Assembly: GCA_018268855.1 (NCBI GenBank)
Contig: JAFDVR010000006.1
Coordinates: 310,001-374,000 of the forward strand
Length of the DNA stretch: 64,000 nt
Direction: 5' to 3'
Source: Acidobacteriota bacterium
Lineage (GTDB): Bacteria; Acidobacteriota; Terriglobia; Terriglobales; Acidobacteriaceae
The notes beneath the pieces are model-generated. The model had not been told where the DNA came from, ran no database searches, and saw only the letters and a list, made by a program, of their open reading frames with translations. Positions 35,091-44,977 of this stretch are shown here, one piece after another (position 1 is the first letter of the stretch; every line of letters starts with the position of its first letter). Both the position numbers and the translations under genes were made by a program.

Positions 35091-36503
35091 CTAAGCCGAC
35101 TTCTTCATGTTTTCGATGATGCGTGCGGCGAACTGGCTGGTGCTTGCCAGCGTGGCGCCTTCCATCTCTTTCTGGAAGTCGATGGTGACAAATTTTTGCT
35201 TGATGGTTTCTTCCATCGCGGATTCGATGAGCTTGGCCGCTTCTTTCCAACCGATGAAGTCGAGCAGCATACAGCCGGAGAGAATGACGGAGCCGGGGTT
35301 CACAACATCCTGATCGGCGAGACGCGGCGCGGTGCCGTGCGTTGCTTCAAAGACTGCATAGCCGTCACCGATGTTCGAACCGGGCGCGATGCCGAGGCCG
35401 CCGACCTGCGCTGCAGCTGCGTCGGAGATGTAGTCGCCGTTGAGGTTTGTCGTCGCGAGTACGCTGAACTTCGATGGATTGAGCAGCAGTTCCTGGAACG
35501 TCGCGTCGGCGATGCGGTCGTTCACGAGCACCATGTTCTTCCACTTGCCGTTGCCGTGCGACTGGCCGATGCTGGCGATGACGCCCTTCACTTCGGCGAT
35601 GATCTTGTCTGCGAACTCCTTCGGCGCAAAGTCGATGCCCGGTTCGACGGCAAGCGCGATCTTTTCGACGGGTGTGTGGGGGTCTTTATCGAGTGCGCCG
35701 AGAATCCAGCTTTCGCGCTCGGTCACGATCTTGTCGCGGAACTCCTGCGTGGCGACTTCGTAGCCCCACTCGCGGAAGGCGCCTTCCGTGAACTTCTGAA
35801 TGTTGCCCTTGTGGACGATGGTCATCACCTTGCGTCCGCTGTCGATGGCGAATTGGATGGCCGCACGCACGAGACGCTTGGAGCCATGGATAGAAATTGG
35901 CTTGAGGCCGATGCCTGCGTCGGTGCGCAACTGCTTCTTGCCACCGGCGAGCATTTCTTTATTCACAAAGTCGACCAACTTCTTCACTTCGGCTGAGCCT
36001 TCTTTGAACTCGATGCCGGCGTAGATGTCTTCGGTGTTCTCGCGGAAGAGAACGATGTCCACTTCATCGGGCTTACGCATGGGGCTGGGCACGCCGGGGT
36101 AGTGGCGCACGGGGCGCACGCATTGGTAGAGATCCATCAACTGACGTAGCGCAACATTGAGCGAACGGATGCCGCCGCCGACAGGCGTAGTGAGCGGCCC
36201 TTTGATGGAGACGCGAAAATCCATCGTCGCTTTTACGGTGTCGTCAGGAAGCCAGTTGCCGTTGAGGCGGAACGACTTTTCGCCTGCGAGCACTTCGAAC
36301 CACTCCACCTTGCGCTTGCCGTAGTAGGCGAGTTCCACGCCTGCATCCATTACAGCGCGCGCATTCTTCCAGATGTCGCGGCCGGAGCCGTCGCCTTCGA
36401 TGAAGGGGATGATGGGATGATCGGGAACGGTGTAGACGCCGTCTTTGTACTCGATGGGCTTGCCGTTTGCCGGCACTTCAATACCGTTGTAGCTCGTCTG
36501 CAT
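35091..36503 (-). CDS. icd: NADP-dependent isocitrate dehydrogenase
   Basis: A 470-residue homodimeric-type Icd. It has [14 protein letters not shown], the substrate loop [13 protein letters not shown] (the serine phosphorylated by AceK in enterics is present), [16 protein letters not shown], and later [20 protein letters not shown]. It converts isocitrate to 2-oxoglutarate. It is longer than the E. coli enzyme by about 50 residues. Upstream of mqo by 3 bases. No aceK is visible in the window. Confidence 0.95.
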   Translation of the reverse strand: MQTSYNGIEVPANGKPIEYKDGVYTVPDHPIIPFIEGDGSGRDIWKNARAVMDAGVELAYYGKRKVEWFEVLAGEKSFRLNGNWLPDDTVKATMDFRVSIKGPLTTPVGGGIRSLNVALRQLMDLYQCVRPVRHYPGVPSPMRKPDEVDIVLFRENTEDIYAGIEFKEGSAEVKKLVDFVNKEMLAGGKKQLRTDAGIGLKPISIHGSKRLVRAAIQFAIDSGRKVMTIVHKGNIQKFTEGAFREWGYEVATQEFRDKIVTERESWILGALDKDPHTPVEKIALAVEPGIDFAPKEFADKIIAEVKGVIASIGQSHGNGKWKNMVLVNDRIADATFQELLLNPSKFSVLATTNLNGDYISDAAAAQVGGLGIAPGSNIGDGYAVFEATHGTAPRLADQDVVNPGSVILSGCMLLDFIGWKEAAKLIESAMEETIKQKFVTIDFQKEMEGATLASTSQFAARIIENMKKSA

Positions 36504-36643
36504 GCGCGTCCTTGCGTGCGATTAATTCGCTTCTCGGGTTAAGGCTATCAAAGCGGACTCACAGGTCACAATGCGGTGAGCGCACAACTGTTCGGTTTTC
36601 GCACTGTAGCCATTGCGCATAAGATTGCCTCGAAGGAGAACGT

Positions 36644-37036
36644 ATGCGCGCCACACCATTTCTAATGTTTCAGGGCAATGCCGAAGAGGCTGTCAACTTC
36701 TATATCGCCACCGTTCCTGATACAGAATGGATCGACATCGAACGCTATGGCGACGATATGCCGCATGCGAAAGGCACCATCAAGCTAGCCAGCTTTAGCA
36801 TCGCGGGACAAAGGTTTCTTTGCATTGATAGCCCTGTGAAGCATGCGTTCACCTTCACGCCCGCTACTTCCATCTTCCTCGACTGCGATTCCGAAGAAGA
36901 AATTGGGCGGCTCTCCACTGCGCTGGTTGCAGAAGGAGGAGCCGCCCTGATGCCGCTTAACAATTATGGTTTTAGCCGGAAATTTGCCTGGATAAACGAT
37001 CACTTTGGCGTTTCCTGGCAACTCAATCTGGCGTAA
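36644..37036 (+). CDS. VOC-superfamily protein, PhnB/demethylubiquinone-methyltransferase-like
   Basis: A 130-residue glyoxalase-fold protein: MRATPFLMFQGNAEEAVNFYIATVPDTEW at the start, ASFSIAGQRFLCIDSP, a TSIFLDCDSEEEIGRLSTAL helix and the end FAWINDHFGVSWQLN. It belongs to the PhnB-like group with a conserved W at the C-terminus; enzymatic role unknown. GAAGGAG precedes the start. Convergent with the GH78 gene, with a 2-base gap. Confidence 0.85.
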   Translation: MRATPFLMFQGNAEEAVNFYIATVPDTEWIDIERYGDDMPHAKGTIKLASFSIAGQRFLCIDSPVKHAFTFTPATSIFLDCDSEEEIGRLSTALVAEGGAALMPLNNYGFSRKFAWINDHFGVSWQLNLA

Positions 37037-37038
37037 GG

Positions 37039-40000
37039 CTATTTCACCTCATAGATATGCGTGCCGCTTGTCACGTTGTCCGTTTTGCCGTCGGGAAGCG
37101 TGACGGTTGCGGTGGTGTTGGGCGGTGTGATGACGGTGAACTTGCCTGTTGCCTTGTTCCAGTCCGTCGTGACGGTGCCGTACATCGAATCGTACTCGGT
37201 GTGCATGGTGGGCAGTGCATCGGTGAAGTGCGGCTTGATGACGAGGTGATGATAGCCTGCGCCGGTGTGGTCGGTGTCGATGCCGGCTACGCGCTCGAAG
37301 ACCCACGCCATCACCGACCCGAAGGCGTAGTGGTTGTAGCTGTTCATCGACGGATCGCCGGTGTCGCCGTTCCAGCGTTCCCACCAGGTGGTGGCGCCTT
37401 TGCGGACCATGTATCCCCATGAAGGATAGGTGTCTTGCATGAGCAGTTTGAAGGCGATGTCGGCGCGGTGATTGTCGTCGAGCACGGTCATGAGGAACGG
37501 CGTGCCGAGGAAGCCCGTCGTCAGATGATTGTTATGCGCTTCGATGTCCTTCACCAGGCGGTTTGTCATGTTGGCACGCAGGTTTTCGGGAGCGATGTTG
37601 GAGTAAAGCGACACTACGTATGCCGTCTGTGTGTTGCCTTTCACGGAGCCGTCCGCGTTGACGTACTCCTTGCGATAGGCGTCGGCGATCTTGTTGTAGA
37701 GGGCGTCGTACTTCTGCGCGTCTGCGGTTTTGCCGAGTGCGGTTGCCATCTCCTTCATGTCGCGCGCGACGATGGCCCAGTACGCGGTGGCGATGAGGTC
37801 CTTCGGCGTGTGCGGATCGGGCGCGAGCCAGTCAGCGTAGTTGTTGCCGAGCTTGCGCTTGCGGAGATGGTTGGGGTTCGCCGTCTCGATGAACGCCATG
37901 TACTTTTCCATCTGCGGCCATGCACGCTCAAGCAGAGCGGTGTCGCCGTATTGCAGCCATGCGGCATAGGGCACAAGCACGCCGGCATCGGCCCATCCAG
38001 GCGCGCCTACTTCGCGGCCTAGCAGGTTGGGTGAGATATCGGTGAACGAACCGTTCGCGTACTGCGCGTCGGTAATGTCGTTCATAAATTTGTGCGTGAA
38101 GCTAGCGATGTCGAAGTTGTAGGTGCCCGTACGCCAGAAGACTCCGGCGTCGCCCATCCAGCCCATGCGTTCGTCGCGCTGCGGGCAGTCCGTTGGGATA
38201 GAGACGAAGTTGCCGCGCTGGCCCCAAAAGCCGAGCTTGCCCATGCTGTTCAGCAAATCGCTCGAACTCTTAAAACGGATGGTAGGTGGCTCGGAGAGGC
38301 TGTCGTAAACCAGACCCTCGATGCTGGCCTTCGTCGGCGTGCCGGGGTATCCCTCGAGTTCCACATAGCGGAATCCATGGAAGGTGAATGCCGGTGTATA
38401 GGTTTCGTCGCCATCGCCGCTGAGTGTGTAGAAGTCGGTTGCGGCGGCGCTGCGCAGATTGTCGGTGTAGATGGCGCCGGAACCGTCATCTTGCAGCCGT
38501 TCTGCGAAGCGCATGCGCACGACTGTGCCCTTGGGACCACGCACGTGCAGGCGGATATTGCCAACCATGTTCTGGCCCATGTCGAAGACGACCGGATGCG
38601 CTGCGTTGGCGGCTTCCATCGAGATGGGGTGCAGTGTGATGTCAGTTGCGATGGGCAGGTCGGGTTGCGCGGTCACCTTCACGCCAACGGTTGCGGTGCC
38701 GATGGAAGCTGCTGTCCAGTTTGCGGCTTTGAATCCGGGTGCGTTCCAGCCTCTCTTCTCCATGCGCGCGTCGTAGTCTTCGCCGCCGTAGATTTCGGAA
38801 AACAGGATGGGTGATTGCGCTGTCTGCCAGGTATTGTCGGTGCCGATGATGCGGTGCGTTCCGTCGGCGAATGTCAATTCGAGTTGTGCCATCAGCATGT
38901 CGGGGCCGGGGTAGTAGCGCTCGCCAATCCACAGCAGAGGTGAGCCGTGCCAACCTCCGCCGACCATCGCAGCGATAGTGTTTGTTCCCTTCTGCAGCAT
39001 GGAGGTGACGTCATAGGTCTGGTAAAGCACGCGCTTACTGAAATCTGTGAATCCAGGGCTGAGCAGTGTGTCTGGCGCAACTGGTTTGCCGTTGAGATAG
39101 GCACGGTACGCGCCGAGCGCAGTGATGCGCAAGCGTGCGGATTGGACAGTGCTCTTGAGTTGGAAGTCTTTGCGCAGCAGAGAAGCATCGGTGCTGACGC
39201 GCAGCGTTCCCTTGGTGGAGTTCCGGGGCGGCTCGCTGTGTTCAAACACGGAAAGGCCACCGAGAACCTGCACTGCTTGCCACTTGCCGTTCTCAGAACG
39301 GGCCTGCCACTTGCCATCCGTGCCGATACGCTGCTCTGTTCCGTCTGCGTACCCAATGCGGATGGAAGCAGCCATTGCCGGATATGCGGGCGCCTTGGGC
39401 TTGGAGTTGATGGAGCTGCTTTCGATGAGGATTTCGTTGTCTCCCGCAGCGCCTGCCCCGTAATGCAGATACGGCAGGATCTGTTCGCGATCGAAGGCCG
39501 CCCACCAGGTGTTGCAGACAGCTTTCTCACCGATCACGCAGGAAGAATGTTTGCCAGCTTCGTGACCATTTACTTTTGTGAGATAACCGCCGCGCGCAAT
39601 TACATGCAGCGTGGCGCGCTCAGGGGCTTTGTCGAGATGAAGAACATAGCGGAACTCAACTGAGGTGCCAGGCTTCACCGTCTTCGTGTCCACACCAGCG
39701 GCCCACAGTGCATGCACAGCGTTCGCTTCGCGTTGTGCTGCCGTATCGTTGCGGTAAATCCACTTGCCTGACCAGTCGCTGGGCGAGAGCGCGCCCATCT
39801 CAAACCATGCCGGTTCAGAGACACTGCTTTTTCCTTTGTTGTCCCAGACTTTTACGGCCCAGTAGTAGCGCGTGCGCGACTTGAGTGCCGGACCACCATA
39901 GGCAATGTTGATGGAGTCACTCGAAGCCACCCGTCCGGAGTTCCAGACATCGCCTTTGCCGGCCTTGAGCTGCTTCTCGCTGCTGGCTACCAGCAGTTCA

Positions 40001-40191
40001 TAGGCTGACTGCATCCATCCATCAGACTTCGCATCGCTTTGCCACGCGAAACGCGGCTTGGTGACATCAATGCCCAGCGGGTTCGTCCTCTGCTCCGTGC
40101 GCAGGCGGACAGGCGTGGCATACGCCAGCGTGGAGCAGAGAGCGGTGGCAACTACAGCACAGGAAAGACGGCGAAGGACCGCGAGAGACAT
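37039..40191 (-). CDS. Secreted alpha-L-rhamnosidase, GH78
   Basis: A 1050-residue protein with a signal peptide (MSLAVLRRLSCAVVATALCSTLAYA). Domain order follows GH78: an N-terminal Ig-like domain (LRTEQRTNPLGIDVTKPRFAWQSD, YYWAVKVWDNKGKSS), beta-sandwich domains (LNGKPVAPDTLLSPGFTDFSKRVLYQTYDVT), and an alpha/alpha-barrel core with PTDCPQRDERMGWMGDAGVFWRTGTYNFD, where the acidic catalytic residues lie. A C-terminal beta domain follows (HLVIKPHF). It removes terminal rhamnose from pectin side chains, flavonoid glycosides or other plant polymers. Confidence 0.94.
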   Translation of the reverse strand: MSLAVLRRLSCAVVATALCSTLAYATPVRLRTEQRTNPLGIDVTKPRFAWQSDAKSDGWMQSAYELLVASSEKQLKAGKGDVWNSGRVASSDSINIAYGGPALKSRTRYYWAVKVWDNKGKSSVSEPAWFEMGALSPSDWSGKWIYRNDTAAQREANAVHALWAAGVDTKTVKPGTSVEFRYVLHLDKAPERATLHVIARGGYLTKVNGHEAGKHSSCVIGEKAVCNTWWAAFDREQILPYLHYGAGAAGDNEILIESSSINSKPKAPAYPAMAASIRIGYADGTEQRIGTDGKWQARSENGKWQAVQVLGGLSVFEHSEPPRNSTKGTLRVSTDASLLRKDFQLKSTVQSARLRITALGAYRAYLNGKPVAPDTLLSPGFTDFSKRVLYQTYDVTSMLQKGTNTIAAMVGGGWHGSPLLWIGERYYPGPDMLMAQLELTFADGTHRIIGTDNTWQTAQSPILFSEIYGGEDYDARMEKRGWNAPGFKAANWTAASIGTATVGVKVTAQPDLPIATDITLHPISMEAANAAHPVVFDMGQNMVGNIRLHVRGPKGTVVRMRFAERLQDDGSGAIYTDNLRSAAATDFYTLSGDGDETYTPAFTFHGFRYVELEGYPGTPTKASIEGLVYDSLSEPPTIRFKSSSDLLNSMGKLGFWGQRGNFVSIPTDCPQRDERMGWMGDAGVFWRTGTYNFDIASFTHKFMNDITDAQYANGSFTDISPNLLGREVGAPGWADAGVLVPYAAWLQYGDTALLERAWPQMEKYMAFIETANPNHLRKRKLGNNYADWLAPDPHTPKDLIATAYWAIVARDMKEMATALGKTADAQKYDALYNKIADAYRKEYVNADGSVKGNTQTAYVVSLYSNIAPENLRANMTNRLVKDIEAHNNHLTTGFLGTPFLMTVLDDNHRADIAFKLLMQDTYPSWGYMVRKGATTWWERWNGDTGDPSMNSYNHYAFGSVMAWVFERVAGIDTDHTGAGYHHLVIKPHFTDALPTMHTEYDSMYGTVTTDWNKATGKFTVITPPNTTATVTLPDGKTDNVTSGTHIYEVK

Positions 40192-40306
40192 GCAGCGAAC
40201 TCCAAAAGTTTAGGGTGGAAACATAGTACCCATTGAAACAGGAGATCGGCTACCCTAACGCACACAAAATCATTCGCGCACTTACAGAAGAATGTAGGAA
40301 CAGCTT

Positions 40307-42298
40307 TTATTCTGCTGCTTTATATGTGTTGGATATCTCCGATGCAGTCATCTGCGGTTGCAGCACCACACCGTCGTACAGCGTTGCGCCAAGCAGATAG
40401 TCTCCCACGGGTCGCAGAAACCGCAGGTTCCATCCTGTTTCCATGTACGTGACTTTATGGTCAGGAAGCGCAATGGCATACGCCAACGTAGGCCGGCTTA
40501 CCGTCACCAGCATCCGATGTTTAGCGCGATCCAAATGGATGCTGTTCACGGCGGAGATAAAAAGATTCGGTATCTTTTGCCACGATGCTCCATCATCCGT
40601 CGAGTAGACGAGGCCTTCTCGTCCGCCTGCCCAGAGATTGCCGTTGTCGTCCATACTTAAAGCGGAAAGTAATGTAAGTTCCGATGGAAGCACAACCTCC
40701 TTCCACGTCTTGCCTGCATCCTTTGACAGAGAGATAGACCGAAGGCCACCTACGAGGACACGCCGACCTTCCACAGCAGCAAAGCGGAGATCTTTACCAT
40801 GCATTGGAGGGATCGTCTGCCAGCTTTGGCCTGACGTGAGTGACAGGATGAGATCGTCTCCGGCAGCGGCATATATCGTGCCTCCGTCGGAAGCCAGCGC
40901 ATACACACTATTATCAAACTGCCCGGATGTGCGCGTTGAAGACCGTGGTGCAACGTGTTTCCGTCCCTTTGTTCCACGATGAGAAGACGGCGCAGCTGCC
41001 GAAAGTAATGATCCTGATTGCACCCAGCGCTCACCCGAAAATTTAAAAACACCGCGGTTTGTGCCGGCCAGCAAAGTGTCGTCGCCGGTACGCAACAGGC
41101 TGAAGACATCCCGGCCATCCAGGCCGTCGCTCCGCTGCGTCCAGGTAAGGCCACCATCATTGCTCATAAAAACGCCACCGTAGGCTTTATCGTTCACCAC
41201 ACCTACAGCAATGTGCGCAGGAACAATATGGCTCTGCGCAAAAGAAGAGATCTGACGCGCCGAAAAACCCTTGTTTGAAGACCGGAAGGTAAACCCGCCG
41301 TCCTCTGACATCAAAACGCCGCCACGATCCGTGGCCAGTAATACATGTTCAGGCTTCTCTGGATCGACATAGACGTCATTGATGATCGTGTCAGGTGGTG
41401 TGTTACGTATCCATGTTTTGCCCGCATCCGAGGTCCGGAAGAGACCTTCCGTCGTTCCGGCAAAGACGATTTGCGCGCGGGCTGGATCTTGCATCAGCAC
41501 ACGTGTACGCCGCGCAGACATGGGAATGCCTTGTACCTTGCTGAACTGCTTGCCAGCGTTTTCACTCTTATAGATACCGGAACATGCGCTGGCATACACG
41601 GTATTTGGGCTCTTCGGATCGACGATGATGGAAAAGACATCAGAATCTTCTAGAATGCCCTGTTTGATGCTGGTCCAGTTTGCGCCACCATCCGTGGTCT
41701 TCCATGGCAAATGCCAGGTACCGGCATAGATGATCTGCGGATCTTTCGGATCGATCGCGAGAGACTCAATCTCGTGAATTTCCTTACTGCCAGCAGGACT
41801 GATTAAAGACCAATGCTCGCCGCCGTCTGTGGAACGATAAACACCATCCAGAGCACCCGCTACAAGAATAGAGTGGTTCGATGGCGCGCTGGTCAGGGCT
41901 CTGATGGAATGTCCACGCATCTCGGGAGATTCTGTCCAGGTGGTTCCGCCATCCTTGCTTATGAAGATGCCACCGTCAGCATGATTGATGACCCATACGC
42001 CTACGATCAAATGTTTGGGGTCGTTGTGGTCAACCTCAATATTGTCAATCACGAGATCGTCCCGCTGGCCCAGACGCGCCAGGCGCTTCCACTGCCGGCC
42101 ACCATCGTGCGAGTCGTAGATCGAACCGTTCGCCGTCCCTAAATAAACATGGAGATGATCATGCGGATCGGCCGCAAACGAACGCGCATCACCACCGTCA
42201 GGCCCAAACGGAAACCAGGGCACGGCAAATGAAACCCGAGGCATCACACATGCCAATATGGCGAAGAGACAAGGCAGCAGAGCTTTATGAAACTTCAT
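40307..42298 (-). CDS. Secreted BNR/Asp-box multi-repeat beta-propeller protein
   Basis: 663 residues from ATG 42298, chosen because GGGAG precedes it and it starts the signal peptide MKFHKALLPCLFAILACVMPRVSFA. About eleven Asp-box motifs of the form S-x-DGG-x-x-W follow (SHDGGRQWKRL, SKDGGTTWTES, STDGGEHWSLI, TSDAGKTWIRN, SNDGGLTWTQR, SKDAGKTWKEV, STDDGASWQKI and others). This is the fold of the sialidase-like and YCF48/sortilin-like propellers. No sialidase active site is evident, so a binding or structural role on the cell surface is more likely. Confidence 0.85.
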   Translation of the reverse strand: MKFHKALLPCLFAILACVMPRVSFAVPWFPFGPDGGDARSFAADPHDHLHVYLGTANGSIYDSHDGGRQWKRLARLGQRDDLVIDNIEVDHNDPKHLIVGVWVINHADGGIFISKDGGTTWTESPEMRGHSIRALTSAPSNHSILVAGALDGVYRSTDGGEHWSLISPAGSKEIHEIESLAIDPKDPQIIYAGTWHLPWKTTDGGANWTSIKQGILEDSDVFSIIVDPKSPNTVYASACSGIYKSENAGKQFSKVQGIPMSARRTRVLMQDPARAQIVFAGTTEGLFRTSDAGKTWIRNTPPDTIINDVYVDPEKPEHVLLATDRGGVLMSEDGGFTFRSSNKGFSARQISSFAQSHIVPAHIAVGVVNDKAYGGVFMSNDGGLTWTQRSDGLDGRDVFSLLRTGDDTLLAGTNRGVFKFSGERWVQSGSLLSAAAPSSHRGTKGRKHVAPRSSTRTSGQFDNSVYALASDGGTIYAAAGDDLILSLTSGQSWQTIPPMHGKDLRFAAVEGRRVLVGGLRSISLSKDAGKTWKEVVLPSELTLLSALSMDDNGNLWAGGREGLVYSTDDGASWQKIPNLFISAVNSIHLDRAKHRMLVTVSRPTLAYAIALPDHKVTYMETGWNLRFLRPVGDYLLGATLYDGVVLQPQMTASEISNTYKAAE

Positions 42299-42372
42299 GA
42301 TCTCCCAGGACAACGGTTTCTCTATATAGGACGCACATAGTCAGCGTATCGTGAACCGGCATGAGCTGTACA

Positions 42373-42418
42373 AAACCAAAGGGCTGACTGGGTAGATACC
42401 CAGCCAGCCCTTTGGTTT
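42373..42418. terminator. Long hairpin terminator between the propeller and OmpA-family genes
   Basis: AAACCAAAGGGCTG / CAGCCCTTTGGTTT arms (42373-42386 and 42405-42418), with an inner CTGGGT-AGAT-ACCCAG hairpin: about 20 base pairs in total, A before and T after. Confidence 0.88.
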
Positions 42419-42433
42419 GGATCGCTTGCGCGA

Positions 42434-44050
42434 TTAGCGATGATGACGGCGTGCGCGACCACGGGGGTGGGCCATCGACTCATCCACTGCGGTGCCCGAG
42501 GGCATTTCTGCTCCGGACGGGACCAGGGTCGTCGTCACGGTGTTGCTGCCATCGGTACCAGTGTAGACAACGACACGCGATGCATCGACGCCCTTGTCCT
42601 TCACCAGGTAGCTCTTCGTGTTGAGAGCACGCTCCGCAGCCTGGCGGTCAGAGCCACGCTTCGCGCTTGAATTGCCCGTAAGGACAACCTTCGCGTTCGG
42701 ATCGCGCTGCAGGCTGAGCGCCACGTCATCCAGGCAAGCCTTGGCTTCGTTGTCCACGCGGGTCGGACGGCGCTTGTCACGCTCGAACGAGACCGAGCAG
42801 AGCGACGAGGTCGTCGGAGCTGGCGGCGGCGGCGGCGCGGAGACGCTCACGGTCGTCGTGGCCGAAGCCGTCTGACCCTTGTCGTCTACCACGTTGCAGG
42901 TTACGGTTACCGTGCCCGAATCGGCGGCAGTCGTGCTCAGGGTTGCGGTGGTGCCGCTGCCTGAGATCGATCCCGACGAAGCGCTGTAGCTGTAGGTCAG
43001 CGGACGGTTCTGCGGGCTGGTGCCAACCGAGGTAATCGTCGAGGACTCACCCGGCTTTACCGTGGACGGGCTGGCCGAGCAGGTGATGGTCGGTGGCTCG
43101 AATGCCTTCACCGTAAACGGCGCGGTGCAATCGGCAAACTGGCCGGCCTTCGTTCCCTCAGACACATGTCCCTTCACCGTATAGGAACCCGGTGCGAGGC
43201 CGTTGGTGTCTACGTTCGCGGTCGAGGAGGTGCCGCTTACCACACCACCATCGGTCGTCCAGCTATAGGTCACCGTCTTCTTAGGATTCAGGTTCGTTGC
43301 CGTACCTGTTACCGTGACGGGGTCACCCGGATAAACCGATGCCGGGCTGGCCGTGCAGGAGTACATCACAGGGGGCGGAGGAATAATGTGGCCGAAGTGA
43401 AGCAGAATGCCGGTGGACAGTTCCACACCCGGAAGGTTTGCACGACCACCGATGTCTCCACCCGTTGGGGGAGGTGTTGCCGGACCAAAGTTCACATGCA
43501 TCCAGGTGTAATCAGCCTGGAAGAGGCGGATGCCGAACATGTGATTTGCAAACGGCAGATCATAATCCATACCGCCGCCAACCTTCAGGGCCGGTCCAAT
43601 CTGGTAACGATTGTGCTCAAAGAAAGCCGGGCTGCTGTTATTCGGGCCGCCAAGTCTGGCTGCACCTGCATGTCCATGCGCAAAGAGCGTGAAGTTCTGC
43701 ATCGGGGCGCGGAAAATTGGACCGGCTGATGCGATGTACAGACCATCGTTCTGGCCATCCGGATGAGCGGACAGGCTGACTTCGGCACCGACATACTTGT
43801 TGAAGTAATATGCCGCGCTACCGATCGCACCCAGATCGATGGATGAGTAGCGGATATTGGCTGGCTTCACGACGCCATGAGCGCCGTAGTAAGAGTAGCC
43901 AAGGAAAATATCCACCCGCGAAGGATTCGGTCCTGCGGGCGGTGCGGCACTGGCTGGGGCCATCTGGGCTCCCAGACTTGCGGCACCGAAACTGATGATG
44001 CCTGCAGCCAGAACCGAGCGGCCTAGCATGCGAAACGGGCGAGAAAACAT
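42434..44050 (-). CDS. OmpA-family outer-membrane protein with beta-barrel and Ig-like domains
   Basis: 538 residues from ATG 44050, which has GGAGG 8 bases upstream. A signal peptide (LGRSVLAAGIISFGAASLGAQ) precedes a roughly 190-residue outer-membrane beta-barrel (VDIFLGYSYYGAHG to ELSTGILLHFG). Two Ig/PKD-like repeats follow, each opening with CTASPASVYPGDPVTV or CSASPSTVKPGESSTI. After a proline stretch comes the OmpA-like peptidoglycan domain (LCSVSFERDKRRPTRVDNEAKACLDDVAL, RQAAERALNTKSYLV). The C-terminus is basic (PRGRARRHHR). It probably tethers the outer membrane to murein while exposing the Ig domains. Confidence 0.87.
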   Translation of the reverse strand: MFSRPFRMLGRSVLAAGIISFGAASLGAQMAPASAAPPAGPNPSRVDIFLGYSYYGAHGVVKPANIRYSSIDLGAIGSAAYYFNKYVGAEVSLSAHPDGQNDGLYIASAGPIFRAPMQNFTLFAHGHAGAARLGGPNNSSPAFFEHNRYQIGPALKVGGGMDYDLPFANHMFGIRLFQADYTWMHVNFGPATPPPTGGDIGGRANLPGVELSTGILLHFGHIIPPPPVMYSCTASPASVYPGDPVTVTGTATNLNPKKTVTYSWTTDGGVVSGTSSTANVDTNGLAPGSYTVKGHVSEGTKAGQFADCTAPFTVKAFEPPTITCSASPSTVKPGESSTITSVGTSPQNRPLTYSYSASSGSISGSGTTATLSTTAADSGTVTVTCNVVDDKGQTASATTTVSVSAPPPPPAPTTSSLCSVSFERDKRRPTRVDNEAKACLDDVALSLQRDPNAKVVLTGNSSAKRGSDRQAAERALNTKSYLVKDKGVDASRVVVYTGTDGSNTVTTTLVPSGAEMPSGTAVDESMAHPRGRARRHHR

Positions 44051-44270
44051 TCGACTATCCTCCGCGAAAAAATACTTGAACTCGTTTGCTGTCAGTCCGT
44101 TTACTGCCCAAACTGACAACGATTCGGAACGCCTGTGAAGTGTAACGTAAATTTCTGCCACGTCGAGCAGAAAATCACGTCCCTGCATACTTTCAATAAA
44201 CTCCGGGCATTCCCGTAAGTCTTTTTGCTGGCTCGACTTCTGTTTTCCGGCAGGTTCGCCGGATGCACTT

Positions 44271-44888
44271 TCAGCCGAGGTTAAGGGTTTTTTTCAACGT
44301 CCCACGCTCACTCTGGATCTTCTCCTGAAGCAACGTGAGGGCATAAATAAGCTGTTCGGGGCGAGGCGGGCATCCAGGCACATAAACATCGACTGGAATC
44401 ACCTGATTTACCCCTTGCAAAAGCGCGTAATTATTGAAAACACCGCCGGAAGTAGCGCAGGCCCCCATGGAAATGACCCATTTCGGTTCCGGCATCTGCT
44501 CATACAATCGCCGGATCACCGGCGCCATCTTTTGCGATACGCGTCCGGCAATGATCATCAGATCGCTCTGCCGCGGCGACGGACGAAAGACCTCAGCACC
44601 AAAACGAGCGATGTCATACCGGGAGCCGCCCATGGACATCATTTCGATAGCGCAGCAAGCCAGCCCAAAGGTCATCGGCCAAACGGAGTTCTTGCGGACC
44701 CAGTTCAATGCCGCGTCCAGAGATGCCAGCACCACGCCTTCCGGCTGGTCATATCCCCAGGCAACCTCGTTTATTTTGTCGCGGTTCTTGCCAAAGCTGT
44801 CCAGTGAGCCGAAGAAGTAGCGATCATTCGCCTGCGGGGTTTCCGTAGGGCGGCCGTTACTAGACGTTTCGTTTGCAGAAAGACTCAT
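44271..44888 (-). CDS. nuoB: NADH-quinone oxidoreductase subunit B
   Basis: 205 residues from ATG 44888 ([10 protein letters not shown]). Cluster N2 cysteines are present: [19 protein letters not shown] and [11 protein letters not shown]. NuoB passes electrons to quinone at the junction of the complex I arms. No other nuo gene is beside it, so it is separated from the rest of the complex. The first 30 residues are polar and variable. A small GC hairpin lies about 30 bases past the stop, but without a T run. Confidence 0.93.
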   Translation of the reverse strand: MSLSANETSSNGRPTETPQANDRYFFGSLDSFGKNRDKINEVAWGYDQPEGVVLASLDAALNWVRKNSVWPMTFGLACCAIEMMSMGGSRYDIARFGAEVFRPSPRQSDLMIIAGRVSQKMAPVIRRLYEQMPEPKWVISMGACATSGGVFNNYALLQGVNQVIPVDVYVPGCPPRPEQLIYALTLLQEKIQSERGTLKKTLNLG

Positions 44889-44977
44889 GGTTTCAATATA
44901 TTCGACAGCTTTACAACAGGGGCCCAAAAAATGTCGCAAACTGTTTCTTCGGACGTGTTTTACCTAAGAAACGTTGC

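Noticed and set aside
33666..35996. A 776-codon open frame on the plus strand opposite mqo and icd
   Set aside because: It lies fully antisense to two well-conserved TCA-cycle genes. Its protein is rich in Arg, Ala, Glu and Cys without family features. Long antisense frames are expected in GC-rich codon usage.
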